DNA of 52,044 nt from positions 1-52,044 of the forward strand of contig JAIPKB010000013.1 in assembly GCA_021733795.1 (NCBI GenBank). Direction: 5' to 3'. The DNA comes from Akkermansiaceae bacterium. GTDB taxonomy: Bacteria > Verrucomicrobiota > Verrucomicrobiia > Verrucomicrobiales > Akkermansiaceae. Below are positions 8,831 through 18,762 of this stretch, in pieces; position 1 is the stretch's first letter, and each line of letters opens with the position of its first letter. The translations under genes and the position numbers were made by a program. The notes below the pieces were generated by a model. It was not told where the DNA came from, did not search any database, and saw only the letters and a list, made by a program, of their open reading frames with translations.

Positions 8831-11800
8831 TTACGGCGTGACCACCAAGCGGCAGAATTGCTTCGATTCCGTGCTTGGCAGCGTGAGGATCACGAAGCCG
8901 GGAGAGGTGATCGTGTCCACATTGCCCGGGTTGGCAGGCACCCAGTCGGCGAGGTTGGTGGAAACCTGCACCTCGAAGGAGGCGACCGGATTCACATGGG
9001 GCCAGGTGACCTTGCCATTGAGCAGGCCCGGGTTGGTGGCGAGACCATCCTTGCCCATGAAGTAGGCAATGCCGTTGGCAACACCGTCGTGGTTGAAGTC
9101 CAAATTGGGGGGTTGGCCGCCGGCATGGAGGGTTGCCCAAGTGGCGTAGTCGGAGCCTCCGCCCACAAGGTCGTAGCTGAGCGTGATCGTCCCCGACCAG
9201 GTGCCGCCAAGGATCGGGCCTCCAAAGGCGTTCCCGAGGAACAGTCCGGTGGTGCTGAGGTCGATCAGACCGGCAGCCGACCAATCAGCGTCGGTCTTGG
9301 TGTCCACCAAGGGGGTGCCGGGAGTGCCGTCGTTGCCCCCGGGCCAGTCGAGTTTCAGGGTCTGGCCAAAATCAGTCGTTCCGTTGGTAATGCCCACCGA
9401 GAAGTCGCCGCCGGGAGTTGCTGGGGTCGGATCGAGCAGCACGGCCAGGTCGGAGGCAAAGTTGTCGTTGGTAGTGGCTTGGAGGACGGTGTCGACTGCG
9501 ATCGCTCTCAGGATCGAGCCGGCGGGAAGGGCCGGCAAGGGCAGGTTCGTGGGGAAGCCGGGGCTGGCCCCATAGGTGCCAAAGGTGCCACCCTCGATCA
9601 CCGTGCCAGTCCCGAGATCGATCACCATGGTGGTGGTCGGGGGGGCCTCGGTGAATGACACCGCGATGGTATGGTCAGCCGCCACATTGATGAACGTGTA
9701 GCTGGGCACCGCTCCAACGGACCCGCCATCGACGAGCACGTCTCCAACCACATACCCGGGATTCGGCTGGAAGTTGAATGTCTTGTTGGTGGATCCCCCG
9801 ACCAAAACGGTCCCGGTGGGGTTGATCGAGCCGTTGGCTCCGGCGCTGGCCGTGATGGTGTAGGTGGCGATGCCGAACTTGTCGGCGAGGGAGCTTTCCA
9901 GCGCCGTGCGCTGGGCGTCGGGGAGGGCCGACGTATAGAGGTAAATGTCTCCGAGGTTGCCGCTGAACGATGCCCAGCCATCGAAGCCGTTAAAGCCCAC
10001 CGCAATGGTCTTGGCCCAGCTCAGTTGCAGCGATGTGTAGTCCACCCCGGACGGAAGTGACCATTTTTCCTCCCCGTTGGCGTAGAGTTTCATGTCGCCA
10101 TTCGGCTGCACCACGAGGCTGAGAATGGTCTTCTGGCCGTCCGGGATGTTGTAGCCGGTGTCACGAACGTTGTAGCCCCTGAAGTTAACCATCACGTTGC
10201 CTTCGGGAATGCCCTGGTTCCCGCCATGACTGACGGCCAGGAACAGCTCCTGGTAGAACACGTCAACGATTTCGCCTCGGGACTCACCCTGCGTATTACC
10301 GGTGTAAGTCGGCTGCACCACGGCAACAATGCTGGTGCCGATGGCGGGAATCGCGGCCTGATACTGGCCGCCGACCACGACGCCGGCCTGGTCTTGAGGC
10401 CTGAAGTTATAGCCGTTGTTGGGACTGATGTTCTGCTCCCAATTGAGGGTACTCGCGCCATCGACACCGACGGCAATGACCAACGGATTTCCAACCGTGT
10501 TCATCATGCCGCCCGCCGGGTAATCGGTCGCCCGGTTGCCAGTCGATACACCGGAGGCAAGGCTTTGGAGCGAATCGACGGTCAGGGAGAACAGCAAATC
10601 CCAGTTCGGATTCGCGGTTAGAGCGATATTGGGACGCGTGACCGGCGAACCGGCGACGGTAAAGGTCGAGTCGGTTGAGTAACCATAACCGGCAGCGAAC
10701 GCCATCTGATGCCAGGTCAACTGCTCCAGCGTGGCGGAGTAGTTCCCGTTGGCGTCCGTGGTGGCGGTACGGAGCGGGCTCGCGTAAGCCGGCGAGCTGG
10801 CACCGAAATAGACCGTGGCGCCGGCAATGCCATTGACCCCGTCGGTGACCCGGCCGCTGACGAGCTGTGGCGGCGGTAGCGTGAAGGTGGCCGTAATGGA
10901 GCCGGGTGTCCGCACGTTGTTGAACGTGTAACCGGTGATCGCGCCCTTGGAGGAGGTGACGCCATTTTCGGTCACGGACACGTCGGACACCACCCAGCCA
11001 AAGGCCGGAGTCATGGTGAACGTCTTGGTGGTGCCAATCAGCACAGGCACGGTGCCACCCGGGCTGATGGTTCCACCCGTGCCGCCGCTGACGGTGGTTT
11101 GGATATTGACAGGCGTGCCGATGGAAATGGCGCCATAGGTGCTGTATGCCTGAGCCTCCGTCGGGTCCATCGCCCGATCCAGGATCAACACATCGTCAAT
11201 CCAGCCCTTCCAGTAGTCCCCGTCGAACAGGGCCCGGCCGATGTTAAACCCGGTCGCCTGGATGTCTGGGGGGGCCGGGATTCTTTGGCTGACTTGCACG
11301 CCGTCCAGGTAGAGGGTCTCGGTGGTGCCGTCCCAGGTGCCGACGACGGAATGCCAGCCATCGAAGAAGTTTCCGCTAGGCAGGGTTCCGCCAAAGTCAT
11401 TGCCCCACCAATAATTCAACACGTTATTCCAGTTGGGATCGTTGCCCCCGTTCAGTCGGAAGGTGTTGACCTGGTTGTTGTTCCAAGGTGTGCCGTAGGC
11501 GACCCAGGTGCCGGCGTTGGGACACCCCTTATCGGCTTTGACCAACGCGGCCACGGTGTAGGGCGCTGCGCCCGTGGGCACTCCCGTCGGGAAGGTCGTG
11601 GCGGTGACATAGCTGCTTCCATTGAGATAGAGGGAACCGCTGCCAAACCCACCCGGACCGTAAGCCACCGTGCCCGCACCCGTGGTGAGGGTATTGCCAC
11701 CGATGGGATCGGCGAGCGTGCCGTCGAAAGGCCAATAGGCCACCGCGCCGGAGGGCAATGCGTACGGACCGGTCGTAAAGGTGGCCGTGATGGCATGAGC

Positions 11801-13762
11801 GCCTTGGACATTAGTGAACGTGTAGCTGGTAATGGCACCCTGGCTCACGGTATCCACCACCACATCCGCGACCGCGTATCCGAAGTCGGGAGTGATGGTG
11901 AAGGTCTGGTTCGCACCTTTATTAACCAGAACCGAACCGGACGGGGAGATGGATCCATCTTCTCCAGCAGAGGCCGTGATGGGGTGAGAGGGAACCGCCA
12001 CAAATGAGGCCGCGATGGTGTGGTTGGCGCTGATGTTGTTGAACGTGTAAGTTCCCGACGAAACCGCGGCGGGATTGTTCACGCCATCCACCAGGACCTG
12101 TGAAATGGCATAACCACCGTCCGCCGTGATAGTGAACGTCTGGTTGGCGCCACCATTCACGATGACGACTCCGCCCGGGGTGATACTGCCGCCGGTTCCG
12201 GCGGTGGCATTGATGTTGTGGAAAATGCCGAATTTGCTGCCGAGTGACGCTTCCAGGGCGGTGCGCTTGGCGTCGCTGATCGCGGTTTTGTAAACATACA
12301 CATCCCCGATGGCCCCGTTAAATGCAGACCAACCATCCGGATTGTTCCTGCCGACGTTAAACGCGTTGGCAAATCCTCCAGCCACGTTGGGCACCAACTC
12401 AGTCATGCCGCCGCCGCCGGCCGCGACGCTGAATGCCTGGACTCCATTGGTATAGACGACGTATGAGCCGTCGGTCTGGATCACGAGACTCATGACCACG
12501 GCCTGACCGCTGGCAATGGTGGTGGAGCTATCATACCAATCACCGTTCCTGGCTACCTGGATGTGCCCGTTGCCTTGCGCAATGCCAAAGCTAACCCGAT
12601 CGTACATGAGGTCCACGACCTCCCCCCGGGTGCCGCCGTTGGCGTTCCACGTAGGTTTGGCGACTGCCACAATCGAGACGCCTGTAACCGGAACCGGTGC
12701 GGAGTAGGTACCAAACCGGTAACCGTCGCCCGAGACGTTGGCGTTACTCTCCGCTTGCTGGGAGCCGATGGTGGTCACTCCGGGGGAACCCATGCGGGCA
12801 AGCGAGCCGCTCGCAGGGTAGGCACAAGGCCAAGGACCGCTCGCCGAGGCTGCGCTGCTGCGCACCGAGAAGATCAGATCGGCATCGTAGTTCGGATCAA
12901 CCGCCAGCACGACATCGGAAGCCGTCGTGGGCGAAGAAGCCACCACCACGCTGGTAGTACCCTTAAAGCCCGGTGTGTCGGCTCCGACGGTATAGCTACC
13001 TGCAGGGACACTGATCGTGTAGTAACCGCCGCCGGAGGTTGTCGTGGAAGCCGATGAAAAGCCGGGAGACGAAGCCGCAACCGTGGCACCGTCGACACCT
13101 GCAGCGGAGCCGTCAACGACCCGTCCTTGGAGGATCAGCGGCAGGTATTCTGTCAACGAGCAATCATCCACATAGATGGTGACATCATTGTTCACCGCAT
13201 GCACCTCGAAATAACTCATATAGGTGTCGCCAGGACCCGACTGGACAAACGGCGATTCGAGGTAGGTCCAATCCTCCGTGCTGATGGTCTGGCTTCCCAC
13301 ATCCACACGATTGCCGGAGGGCTCGAAACGGTACCTCAGGGTAACCGCCTGCGGAATCGTCGAAGCACCGGGCACTTTCACCCAGGCACCCAGCTTGTAG
13401 TAATTAAACGGGCTGGTATCAGGAATGGTCGCACCGGTGCTCCAACCTCCCCGGGTGTCACCTTGCGCCACACTGGCCCAAACTCCGGTACCGGTCGACA
13501 TGAAGTAATTGTTGCCACCGTGAGCGGTGCCAGCGTCGACGACCACACTGCCGGTGGCGCCGCGAAGGGCGCTGGCCGACCAAAGAGTCCCACCGTCCTC
13601 GAAGCCCGGATCGGTAAGCATGTTGACGGCGGACACTGTGCCTAGCCCTGTGAAGAGCCACAGGAATGACAGGGAGGCCAAGACCTTCCGGAAGAAGGCG
13701 CGTGGCCTGATCCGGAATGGACTATAGCCCGGAGGAACGGTTTTGATGGGTATGGTTTTCAT
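8831..13762 (-). CDS. Giant modular exoprotein A (two LamG-like modules, InlB-like repeats, conserved C-terminal domain)
   Basis: 1643 residues from ATG 13762; an in-frame ATG at 13819 would add a Lys-rich leader that is also conserved in the paralog. Signal peptide about 1-45. Approximate order: CBM_4/9-like sandwich (46-205, ends YVDDCSLTE), carboxypeptidase-regulatory-like domain (208-288), LamG-like module (290-512), two InlB-like repeats (513-660), a second LamG type (672-884), InlB repeat (885-965), regulatory-like domain (965-1050), second LamG-like module (1050-1298), InlB repeat (1300-1370), a sandwich beginning [14 protein letters not shown] (1371-1535) and a C-terminal domain with [11 protein letters not shown] ending FCRLVVTP. 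No catalytic motif is recognisable. Likely a surface or extracellular carbohydrate-binding adhesin that serves the adjacent glycosidases; function is inferred from architecture only. Confidence 0.85.
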   Translation of the reverse strand: MKTIPIKTVPPGYSPFRIRPRAFFRKVLASLSFLWLFTGLGTVSAVNMLTDPGFEDGGTLWSASALRGATGSVVVDAGTAHGGNNYFMSTGTGVWASVAQGDTRGGWSTGATIPDTSPFNYYKLGAWVKVPGASTIPQAVTLRYRFEPSGNRVDVGSQTISTEDWTYLESPFVQSGPGDTYMSYFEVHAVNNDVTIYVDDCSLTEYLPLILQGRVVDGSAAGVDGATVAASSPGFSSASTTTSGGGYYTISVPAGSYTVGADTPGFKGTTSVVVASSPTTASDVVLAVDPNYDADLIFSVRSSAASASGPWPCAYPASGSLARMGSPGVTTIGSQQAESNANVSGDGYRFGTYSAPVPVTGVSIVAVAKPTWNANGGTRGEVVDLMYDRVSFGIAQGNGHIQVARNGDWYDSSTTIASGQAVVMSLVIQTDGSYVVYTNGVQAFSVAAGGGGMTELVPNVAGGFANAFNVGRNNPDGWSAFNGAIGDVYVYKTAISDAKRTALEASLGSKFGIFHNINATAGTGGSITPGGVVIVNGGANQTFTITADGGYAISQVLVDGVNNPAAVSSGTYTFNNISANHTIAASFVAVPSHPITASAGEDGSISPSGSVLVNKGANQTFTITPDFGYAVADVVVDTVSQGAITSYTFTNVQGAHAITATFTTGPYALPSGAVAYWPFDGTLADPIGGNTLTTGAGTVAYGPGGFGSGSLYLNGSSYVTATTFPTGVPTGAAPYTVAALVKADKGCPNAGTWVAYGTPWNNNQVNTFRLNGGNDPNWNNVLNYWWGNDFGGTLPSGNFFDGWHSVVGTWDGTTETLYLDGVQVSQRIPAPPDIQATGFNIGRALFDGDYWKGWIDDVLILDRAMDPTEAQAYSTYGAISIGTPVNIQTTVSGGTGGTISPGGTVPVLIGTTKTFTMTPAFGWVVSDVSVTENGVTSSKGAITGYTFNNVRTPGSITATFTLPPPQLVSGRVTDGVNGIAGATVYFGASSPAYASPLRTATTDANGNYSATLEQLTWHQMAFAAGYGYSTDSTFTVAGSPVTRPNIALTANPNWDLLFSLTVDSLQSLASGVSTGNRATDYPAGGMMNTVGNPLVIAVGVDGASTLNWEQNISPNNGYNFRPQDQAGVVVGGQYQAAIPAIGTSIVAVVQPTYTGNTQGESRGEIVDVFYQELFLAVSHGGNQGIPEGNVMVNFRGYNVRDTGYNIPDGQKTILSLVVQPNGDMKLYANGEEKWSLPSGVDYTSLQLSWAKTIAVGFNGFDGWASFSGNLGDIYLYTSALPDAQRTALESSLADKFGIATYTITASAGANGSINPTGTVLVGGSTNKTFNFQPNPGYVVGDVLVDGGSVGAVPSYTFINVAADHTIAVSFTEAPPTTTMVIDLGTGTVIEGGTFGTYGASPGFPTNLPLPALPAGSILRAIAVDTVLQATTNDNFASDLAVLLDPTPATPGGDFSVGITNGTTDFGQTLKLDWPGGNDGTPGTPLVDTKTDADWSAAGLIDLSTTGLFLGNAFGGPILGGTWSGTITLSYDLVGGGSDYATWATLHAGGQPPNLDFNHDGVANGIAYFMGKDGLATNPGLLNGKVTWPHVNPVASFEVQVSTNLADWVPANPGNVDTITSPGFVILTLPSTESKQFCRLVVTP

Positions 13763-13870
13763 TGGTTTTTTATTGGCTTGTTTTCGGGGCTTGGGGTTCA
13801 CCGTGCCTGCCCCATTCATTGAGACAACGACACAGTAACAACAAATAAGAGCAGGAGTACCTGCTGAACG

Positions 13871-13911
13871 CAATGCTTATCTTGCGAAATCACCTGTTCA
13901 ATATGCGAAAC
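13871..13911. promoter_or_regulatory. Composite direct-repeat operator, site 3 (giant exoprotein A)
   Basis: CAATG at 13871-13875, GCGAA at 13884-13888 and GCGAA at 13905-13909 (21-bp period). It lies about 110 nt upstream of the preferred start. Next to it, on the gene side, is a small inverted repeat (GCAGG and CCTGC arms, 13851-13864) that recurs at the same place upstream of exoprotein B (18593-18606). Confidence 0.75.
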
Positions 13912-13930
13912 GGCACCGGAACAGTCACCT

Positions 13931-13974
13931 CAAAAACAGCTCAGGTGGCAACCCGCAACGGGATGCCACCTGAG
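13931..13974 (-). terminator. Rho-independent terminator after the 14022-18503 gene
   Basis: A perfect 11-bp stem (13940-13950 with 13964-13974, arm CTCAGGTGGCA) with a 13-nt loop, followed on the minus strand by a U5 run (AAAAA at 13932-13936 on +). It starts about 47 nt past the stop. The same hairpin recurs after the next giant gene (18681-18715). Confidence 0.85.
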
Positions 13975-14021
13975 GAGTTAGATTGGGAGATGTCTGTTGG
14001 GATGTCTCCGGGAGGCCGCCT

Positions 14022-17000
14022 TTACGGCGTGACCACCAAGCGGCAGAACACCTTACCCTGCCCGGTGGGCAGCTCGTAGGTGATTACTCCGCCGAGGCCG
14101 GTGTCAGTCGTAGGGGCGACGGGCGTCCAGTCGGCGAGGTTGATGGAAGTCTGCACCTCGTAGGAGGTGACCTCATTCACATGGGGCCAGGTGACGGTGC
14201 CACTGACCAGGCCTGGATGGGTGGCCAGACCATTCATGCCCATGAAGTAGGCGACGCCGTTGGCAACGCCGTCGTGGTTGAAGTCAAGGTCAGGGGTTTC
14301 GCCGCCGGCATGGTCCGCCGCCCACGAGGTGTAGGTGCTGCCGCCCACAAGGTCGTAGGTGAGCGTGATCGTCCCGGACCAGGTGGCGCCAAGGATCGGC
14401 CCTCCCCAGACGTTGCCGAGGAAGAGTCCGGTGCTGCTCAGATCGATAGCACCAGCAGCGGCCCAATCAACGTAGGTCTTGGTGTCCACCAAGGGAGTGC
14501 CGGGATCGCCGAGGTCGGCCTCCGCGGGCCATCCGAGTTGCACGGCTGCGCCGAAGGGATTCCCGTTGGCAATACCGACCGAGAAACCGCCGGGGGTGCC
14601 GGGCGTCGGATCGAGCAGTACGGCCAGTTCGGAGGCAAAGTTTTCGTTGTCGGTCGCTACAAACACGGTATTGACTGCGATCATTCTCAGGATCGAACCG
14701 ACCGGAAGCGGCGGCAAGGGCAGATTCGTAGCCCCATAGGTGCCATAGGTGCCACCCTCGATCACCGTGCCAGACCCGAGATCGATCACAAGGGTTGTGG
14801 TCGGGGGGCCGGCGGTGAATGTTGCCGAAATGGAGTGATCGCCCGTCACACCGGTGAAGGTGTAATTGCTCACCGCTCCCACGGACACGGAATCCACCAG
14901 CACATCCTCCACCACAAAGCCGTAGGCCGGAATAATGTTGAATTCAGGGCTGCTGCCCTCGACCGCCGAGGAGGGGCCGGTGATCGTTCCATTGGGTCCG
15001 GCACTTGCCGTGATGGTGACGTAGACGATGCCGCTTACTTCGGCGACTTCCTCGGCCGTCAGGGCCTGGTCGAAGATCTGGAGCCTGGAGATCGCGCCAT
15101 TGTAGCGCCAATACTGGTCGTTCCAGTGCCGGGCCGGCCCGGTGACATCCGAATGACTGCCAATAATGATCTGGTCTCCGGTAGCAATGTTGAGGGCGAT
15201 GTCGCGTTGTTCGTCGAGAGCGCCATCCACGTAGACTTTCTCAGTAGTTCCGTCATAGGTGATGGTGACATTATGCCACGCACCCGCACTTGGCACTGTC
15301 GCGAACCCCCAGCCCGAGCCGTTATGATCGATGACTTTGTTGTCGCGATAGCAGAATTGAGCGGATTTGGGAGCACCATGCCACCACGAAGCCAGAGACA
15401 GAAAGGCACAATCGCCAATTGCTCCCATATCGGCTTTATAGAGATCTGCGGATACGCTCCAGTCGGAATTACCGGCGATTTCAGCCGGGGTCACGATCGT
15501 GCCACCAAGGGTTCGCCTGTCCGCATCTCCACCGTTGCTCGTTAGCTGGGCGCTGAAATCCACCGCCTGCCTGCCGCCGATATCGGTAACATCCGGGCCC
15601 AGCGGAGTCGTCGAACCGCCTACAAACCGGTCGAATGATCCGCCGAGGCTACCGGTGTTGGGCCATGAAGCCAGGTCGGGGGCCGCGGAAAGAACGGAGG
15701 CATCCAGCAACACAAGCGGGTCGAGGCCGGCGCTCTTCACCAGTGGGAAGTCCTGCCCCGTCACCGAGGAACCGCTTAGCGCGACGGTCTTGACCGCCGA
15801 GGTGAGATGCCCCCCCTTGCGGGCGACCAGGTAGTAGGTGCCATTGGGATTGGGCGCGACCACCGTATACTGCCCGGAAGCGTCGGACGTCCGGGCGTCG
15901 ATCGGGCTGCTACCATCCGGGTTGGTGCTCAATGACACCGTGGCACTGTAGATCGGGTCCGTGGTAACCGAGTCACTCACCGTTCCGGAGATGGTCACCA
16001 ATGCCGTCCAAGTCACACCGATGGTATGATTGGCGGTCACATCGGTGAACGTATAGCTTGTGATCGGGCCTTGCGACACCGAGTCCACCACCACGTCGCT
16101 GAGCTCGTAACCGTAGTTCGTCGAGATGGTGAAGGTCTTGTCGGTGTTTTGGGGCACATCGACGGCACCGGAAGGACTGATCGATCCGCCGGTTCCCGTG
16201 GTGGTGGTGACCGTGTAGTTGGTCGCGGTGCCGTATTTGGCGATGAGGCCGTCTTCCAGAGTCTCGCGCTTGGTGTCGTCGATCGCCTTCAGATACACAT
16301 ACACATCACCGATATCACCATTGAACGAGGACCATCCGTCACCGTTCCAGCCTTTGCCGACGCTGACATCCGTGCCGTACCATTCACTCGCGGTCAGGTC
16401 TTGGAATGAGGACGTTTCGGTGATATTCATGACAGGAGTCGGGTCACCGTTGAGGAACACCTTGAAGGTGCCGTCGTTTTGGACGACCACGCTGAAGACG
16501 GTGATCTGGCCATTGGGAATGTTGGGACCATAATACCAACCGCCTTTGCGCAACACGATCAACTGCCCCGTATCCCTCTGCACGCAAAGAGAGAACTGGA
16601 ACAGCAGGTTGCTCACCAGGCACTGATAGGCGTTGCCGGTTGCGGTACGAACCGGACGGGCGGCCACGACGATGGTGCCACCATCGAAGGGCAAGGTGCC
16701 CGGCTGGGGAATGTTGGTGTAGCGGAAGCCATCACCGTCCTGCTTGTTGGCCACCCAATCCTGCCCGTTGATGCTACCGACCGTGGGGGTTCCCATTTTC
16801 GTCAGCTCCGTAATGCCCGGGATGGAGGAATAGGCGGCGCGCCAGGTGCTGCCTCCCGCATAATCACTGCTGCGTAGGGAATAGAGCAGATCCGGATCAT
16901 AGTTCGGGTCATCATCCAAGGTAATGTCCATGCCGGTGATCGGAGTGGCATCGGCCGGCGTGAAGGGTGCCGGGGCCGAGGCCACAGCCTTGCCGGCGGG

Positions 17001-18503
17001 GAGGCCCAAGGTGGCCGAGAGTTCATACTCGTAGCCGGCGGCGGCCACGAGGCTGTAGGTTCCGTCGATCGCGGACGGGGCGCTCTCCGCATAGAGGGTG
17101 GGATTGGCGGTGCGGGTCGCCCTGACGATCACACCCTCAACCGGCGAACCACCGTCGGTGATGGTGCCGGAGACGATGGCGCTGACCACGGGCCCATCCA
17201 AGTCGATGTAGTCCCAATGCGGACCCCAGCCCGGGCCGTTGGACAACACAATCGTGTTGCTGCCGGCATTCAGAGTGACGAATGTGGATGCCGTGGCATA
17301 GTTCGGGTCTGAGGTTTGCGGGCAAGCGACCGTCCCTAGGTCGGTACCGTTGACGGTGATGTAGGTGTCCCTGCTGGCATCCCAAGGTTGATAGTAGCCG
17401 ATGGTCATCTCAAACAGGCCGGCGGCGGGCGAATCGATCGTGAAGGTCACCGTGTCGTAGCCACCAAACGTATTGGCAGCTGCCCTCTGGCCGTTTGACG
17501 CATTCCCATCACCCTGGATGGAGCAACCTAAGAGCGAGGCGCTTTCCGCCTCGAAGCGCGCTATGGCCACGCCCAGATTGAGAGTGATGGTCGAGGCGGT
17601 CACATCGGAGCCGGAGACCGTGACCGAGGCCGAGGCCGTGGTGTAGCCGAATTTCGAAGCCGTTACGGAGTAGTCCCCGTCGGCAACCGGGATCACGTAG
17701 GTGCCGGACGGGTTGTCGATCACTGAGGAACCGAGAACCATGTCAAAGCCATCCTTCAGGGTAATTGCAGTCCCGGTGGGGTCGCTGGCGTCGCCCATGG
17801 CCACCGTGCCAAGAATGGCAGGGGCGTCGACCAGGCATTGGACATCATCCACGTAGATGTCACGGTCGACCGGCGGCCCATAAACACGGCATGCCAGCCA
17901 GTCGCCGAAGGGCATGATGATGCCGGTACCGCTGCCATCGTCGCCGACGAAAGTCCAGTTTCCATCGGTCAGATTGACATTGTAACTGGTGCCGACACCG
18001 GTGCCATTGCAACGTGGGCGGACCCTCACTTCGCAAGGGTTTCCAACGGTGGCGTCAGGACACTTGATCCAGGCACCGAGGTGCACCACGGCGCCTGCGG
18101 GAATCGGCAAGGTTCCATTGCCGGCACCGACACCCTCCTCGACCACACTGAAAAAACCGGGGGCGACCCCGTTGCCATTGAGGTGCCGCATCCACGTGCC
18201 GGAATGAGCCGGAATCCCGACGGTAGCTTCGAAGTTTTCGGACACGCCGCCCCAGTAGGCGCCAACCCACGGAGCGGTGCCGTTCTCGAATCCGCGGTTG
18301 ACCAGCATTTCCGTGCCGGTTGCGGCCCGGGAGTTGCCCAGTCCCATGACGAGCGACAACCCCGCGATGATCGTGGCGGCTTTGGCGGCGAGGCGGGCTC
18401 CCGATCTCCGCGGGGACGGATAGCCAGCAGCAGATTGAGTCTGTCTGTCGTCAGGCGAACCTGACCATTCCGGAGGGTCGGTTTTGATACGTATGGTTTT
18501 CAT
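14022..18503 (-). CDS. Giant modular exoprotein B (CBM6/35-like, LamG-like, InlB-like modules)
   Basis: 1493 residues from ATG 18503 (an upstream ATG at 18560 is also possible). Long signal peptide, cleavage near 60 after NSRA. Approximate order: CBM_4/9-like sandwich (62-225), regulatory-like domain (228-305), CBM6/35-like domain (313-438, starts ARFEAESASLLG, ends HWDYIDLDG), regulatory-like domain (441-520), LamG-like module (533-759), InlB repeat (760-830), regulatory-like domain (835-925), LamG (924-1154), InlB repeat (1155-1225), the VIDLGSGTVIEGG sandwich (1226-1390) and the C-terminal [11 protein letters not shown]...FCRLVVTP domain. No enzyme motif seen. The VIDLG domain resembles exoprotein A, whereas the LamG-like module and the final 90 residues are nearly identical to exoprotein C, so the gene is a mosaic. 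Proposed role: carbohydrate binding or adhesion at the cell surface. Confidence 0.85.
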   Translation of the reverse strand: MKTIRIKTDPPEWSGSPDDRQTQSAAGYPSPRRSGARLAAKAATIIAGLSLVMGLGNSRAATGTEMLVNRGFENGTAPWVGAYWGGVSENFEATVGIPAHSGTWMRHLNGNGVAPGFFSVVEEGVGAGNGTLPIPAGAVVHLGAWIKCPDATVGNPCEVRVRPRCNGTGVGTSYNVNLTDGNWTFVGDDGSGTGIIMPFGDWLACRVYGPPVDRDIYVDDVQCLVDAPAILGTVAMGDASDPTGTAITLKDGFDMVLGSSVIDNPSGTYVIPVADGDYSVTASKFGYTTASASVTVSGSDVTASTITLNLGVAIARFEAESASLLGCSIQGDGNASNGQRAAANTFGGYDTVTFTIDSPAAGLFEMTIGYYQPWDASRDTYITVNGTDLGTVACPQTSDPNYATASTFVTLNAGSNTIVLSNGPGWGPHWDYIDLDGPVVSAIVSGTITDGGSPVEGVIVRATRTANPTLYAESAPSAIDGTYSLVAAAGYEYELSATLGLPAGKAVASAPAPFTPADATPITGMDITLDDDPNYDPDLLYSLRSSDYAGGSTWRAAYSSIPGITELTKMGTPTVGSINGQDWVANKQDGDGFRYTNIPQPGTLPFDGGTIVVAARPVRTATGNAYQCLVSNLLFQFSLCVQRDTGQLIVLRKGGWYYGPNIPNGQITVFSVVVQNDGTFKVFLNGDPTPVMNITETSSFQDLTASEWYGTDVSVGKGWNGDGWSSFNGDIGDVYVYLKAIDDTKRETLEDGLIAKYGTATNYTVTTTTGTGGSISPSGAVDVPQNTDKTFTISTNYGYELSDVVVDSVSQGPITSYTFTDVTANHTIGVTWTALVTISGTVSDSVTTDPIYSATVSLSTNPDGSSPIDARTSDASGQYTVVAPNPNGTYYLVARKGGHLTSAVKTVALSGSSVTGQDFPLVKSAGLDPLVLLDASVLSAAPDLASWPNTGSLGGSFDRFVGGSTTPLGPDVTDIGGRQAVDFSAQLTSNGGDADRRTLGGTIVTPAEIAGNSDWSVSADLYKADMGAIGDCAFLSLASWWHGAPKSAQFCYRDNKVIDHNGSGWGFATVPSAGAWHNVTITYDGTTEKVYVDGALDEQRDIALNIATGDQIIIGSHSDVTGPARHWNDQYWRYNGAISRLQIFDQALTAEEVAEVSGIVYVTITASAGPNGTITGPSSAVEGSSPEFNIIPAYGFVVEDVLVDSVSVGAVSNYTFTGVTGDHSISATFTAGPPTTTLVIDLGSGTVIEGGTYGTYGATNLPLPPLPVGSILRMIAVNTVFVATDNENFASELAVLLDPTPGTPGGFSVGIANGNPFGAAVQLGWPAEADLGDPGTPLVDTKTYVDWAAAGAIDLSSTGLFLGNVWGGPILGATWSGTITLTYDLVGGSTYTSWAADHAGGETPDLDFNHDGVANGVAYFMGMNGLATHPGLVSGTVTWPHVNEVTSYEVQTSINLADWTPVAPTTDTGLGGVITYELPTGQGKVFCRLVVTP
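16003..16800. repeat. Duplicated LamG-like/InlB-like module at DNA level, copy 1
   Basis: About 800 bp inside exoprotein B aligning at an offset of 5640 bp with 21643-22440 in exoprotein C. Long runs are identical, including silent positions, so exchange was recent. The offset differs from that of the 3' duplication (4740), so the two blocks moved or were converted separately, or the genes differ by insertions. Confidence 0.7.
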
Positions 18504-18612
18504 TGGCTTGTTCTTGGGCGACTTTCGGGGCTTTGAGTTCACCGTGTCCGCCCCATTCATTGAGGCAAGAACACGTTTCGAAACTAAGAAAAGCAGGAGT
18601 ACCTGCTGGACG

Positions 18613-18653
18613 CAATGATTATATAGCGAAATCTTTTGTTCAATATGCGAAAC
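18613..18653. promoter_or_regulatory. Composite direct-repeat operator, site 4 (giant exoprotein B)
   Basis: CAATG at 18613-18617, GCGAA at 18626-18630 and GCGAA at 18647-18651 (21-bp period). On the minus strand a perfect TATAAT follows the proximal half-site (complement of 18619-18624 region), so the element may overlap the -10 box of the promoter. Confidence 0.75.
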
Positions 18654-18670
18654 AGCACCGAACAGTCACC

Positions 18671-18715
18671 TCAGAAAAAGCTCAGGTGGCAACCCGCAAC
18701 GGGATGCCACCTGAG
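18671..18715 (-). terminator. Rho-independent terminator after the 18763-22668 gene
   Basis: Perfect 11-bp stem, 18681-18691 with 18705-18715, followed on the minus strand by a U5 run (AAAAA at 18675-18679 on +). Same hairpin as at 13940-13974. Confidence 0.85.
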
Positions 18716-18762
18716 GAGTTAGGTTGGGAGATGTCTGTTGGGATGGCTCCCGGAGGCTGCCT

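Larger units (their letters stand above)
13740..14290. repeat. Long duplicated segment, copy 1 (5' end, promoter, terminator and next 3' end)
   Basis: About 550 bp that align, at an offset of 4740 bp, with 18480-19030. The shared block covers the start region of one giant gene, its leader and operator, the terminator hairpin and the last 270 bp of the following giant gene. Conservation of non-coding sequence points to a recent duplication or gene conversion. Confidence 0.75.

Noticed and set aside
13940..13974. Inverted repeat considered as a transposon end or attachment site
   Set aside because: It sits just past a stop codon with a U-run on the correct side and recurs after a paralogous gene, so a terminator explains it better.
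13983..15545. 520-codon plus-strand frame antisense to exoprotein B
   Set aside because: Mirrors the repeat structure of the real gene on the other strand and has no start context or domain.
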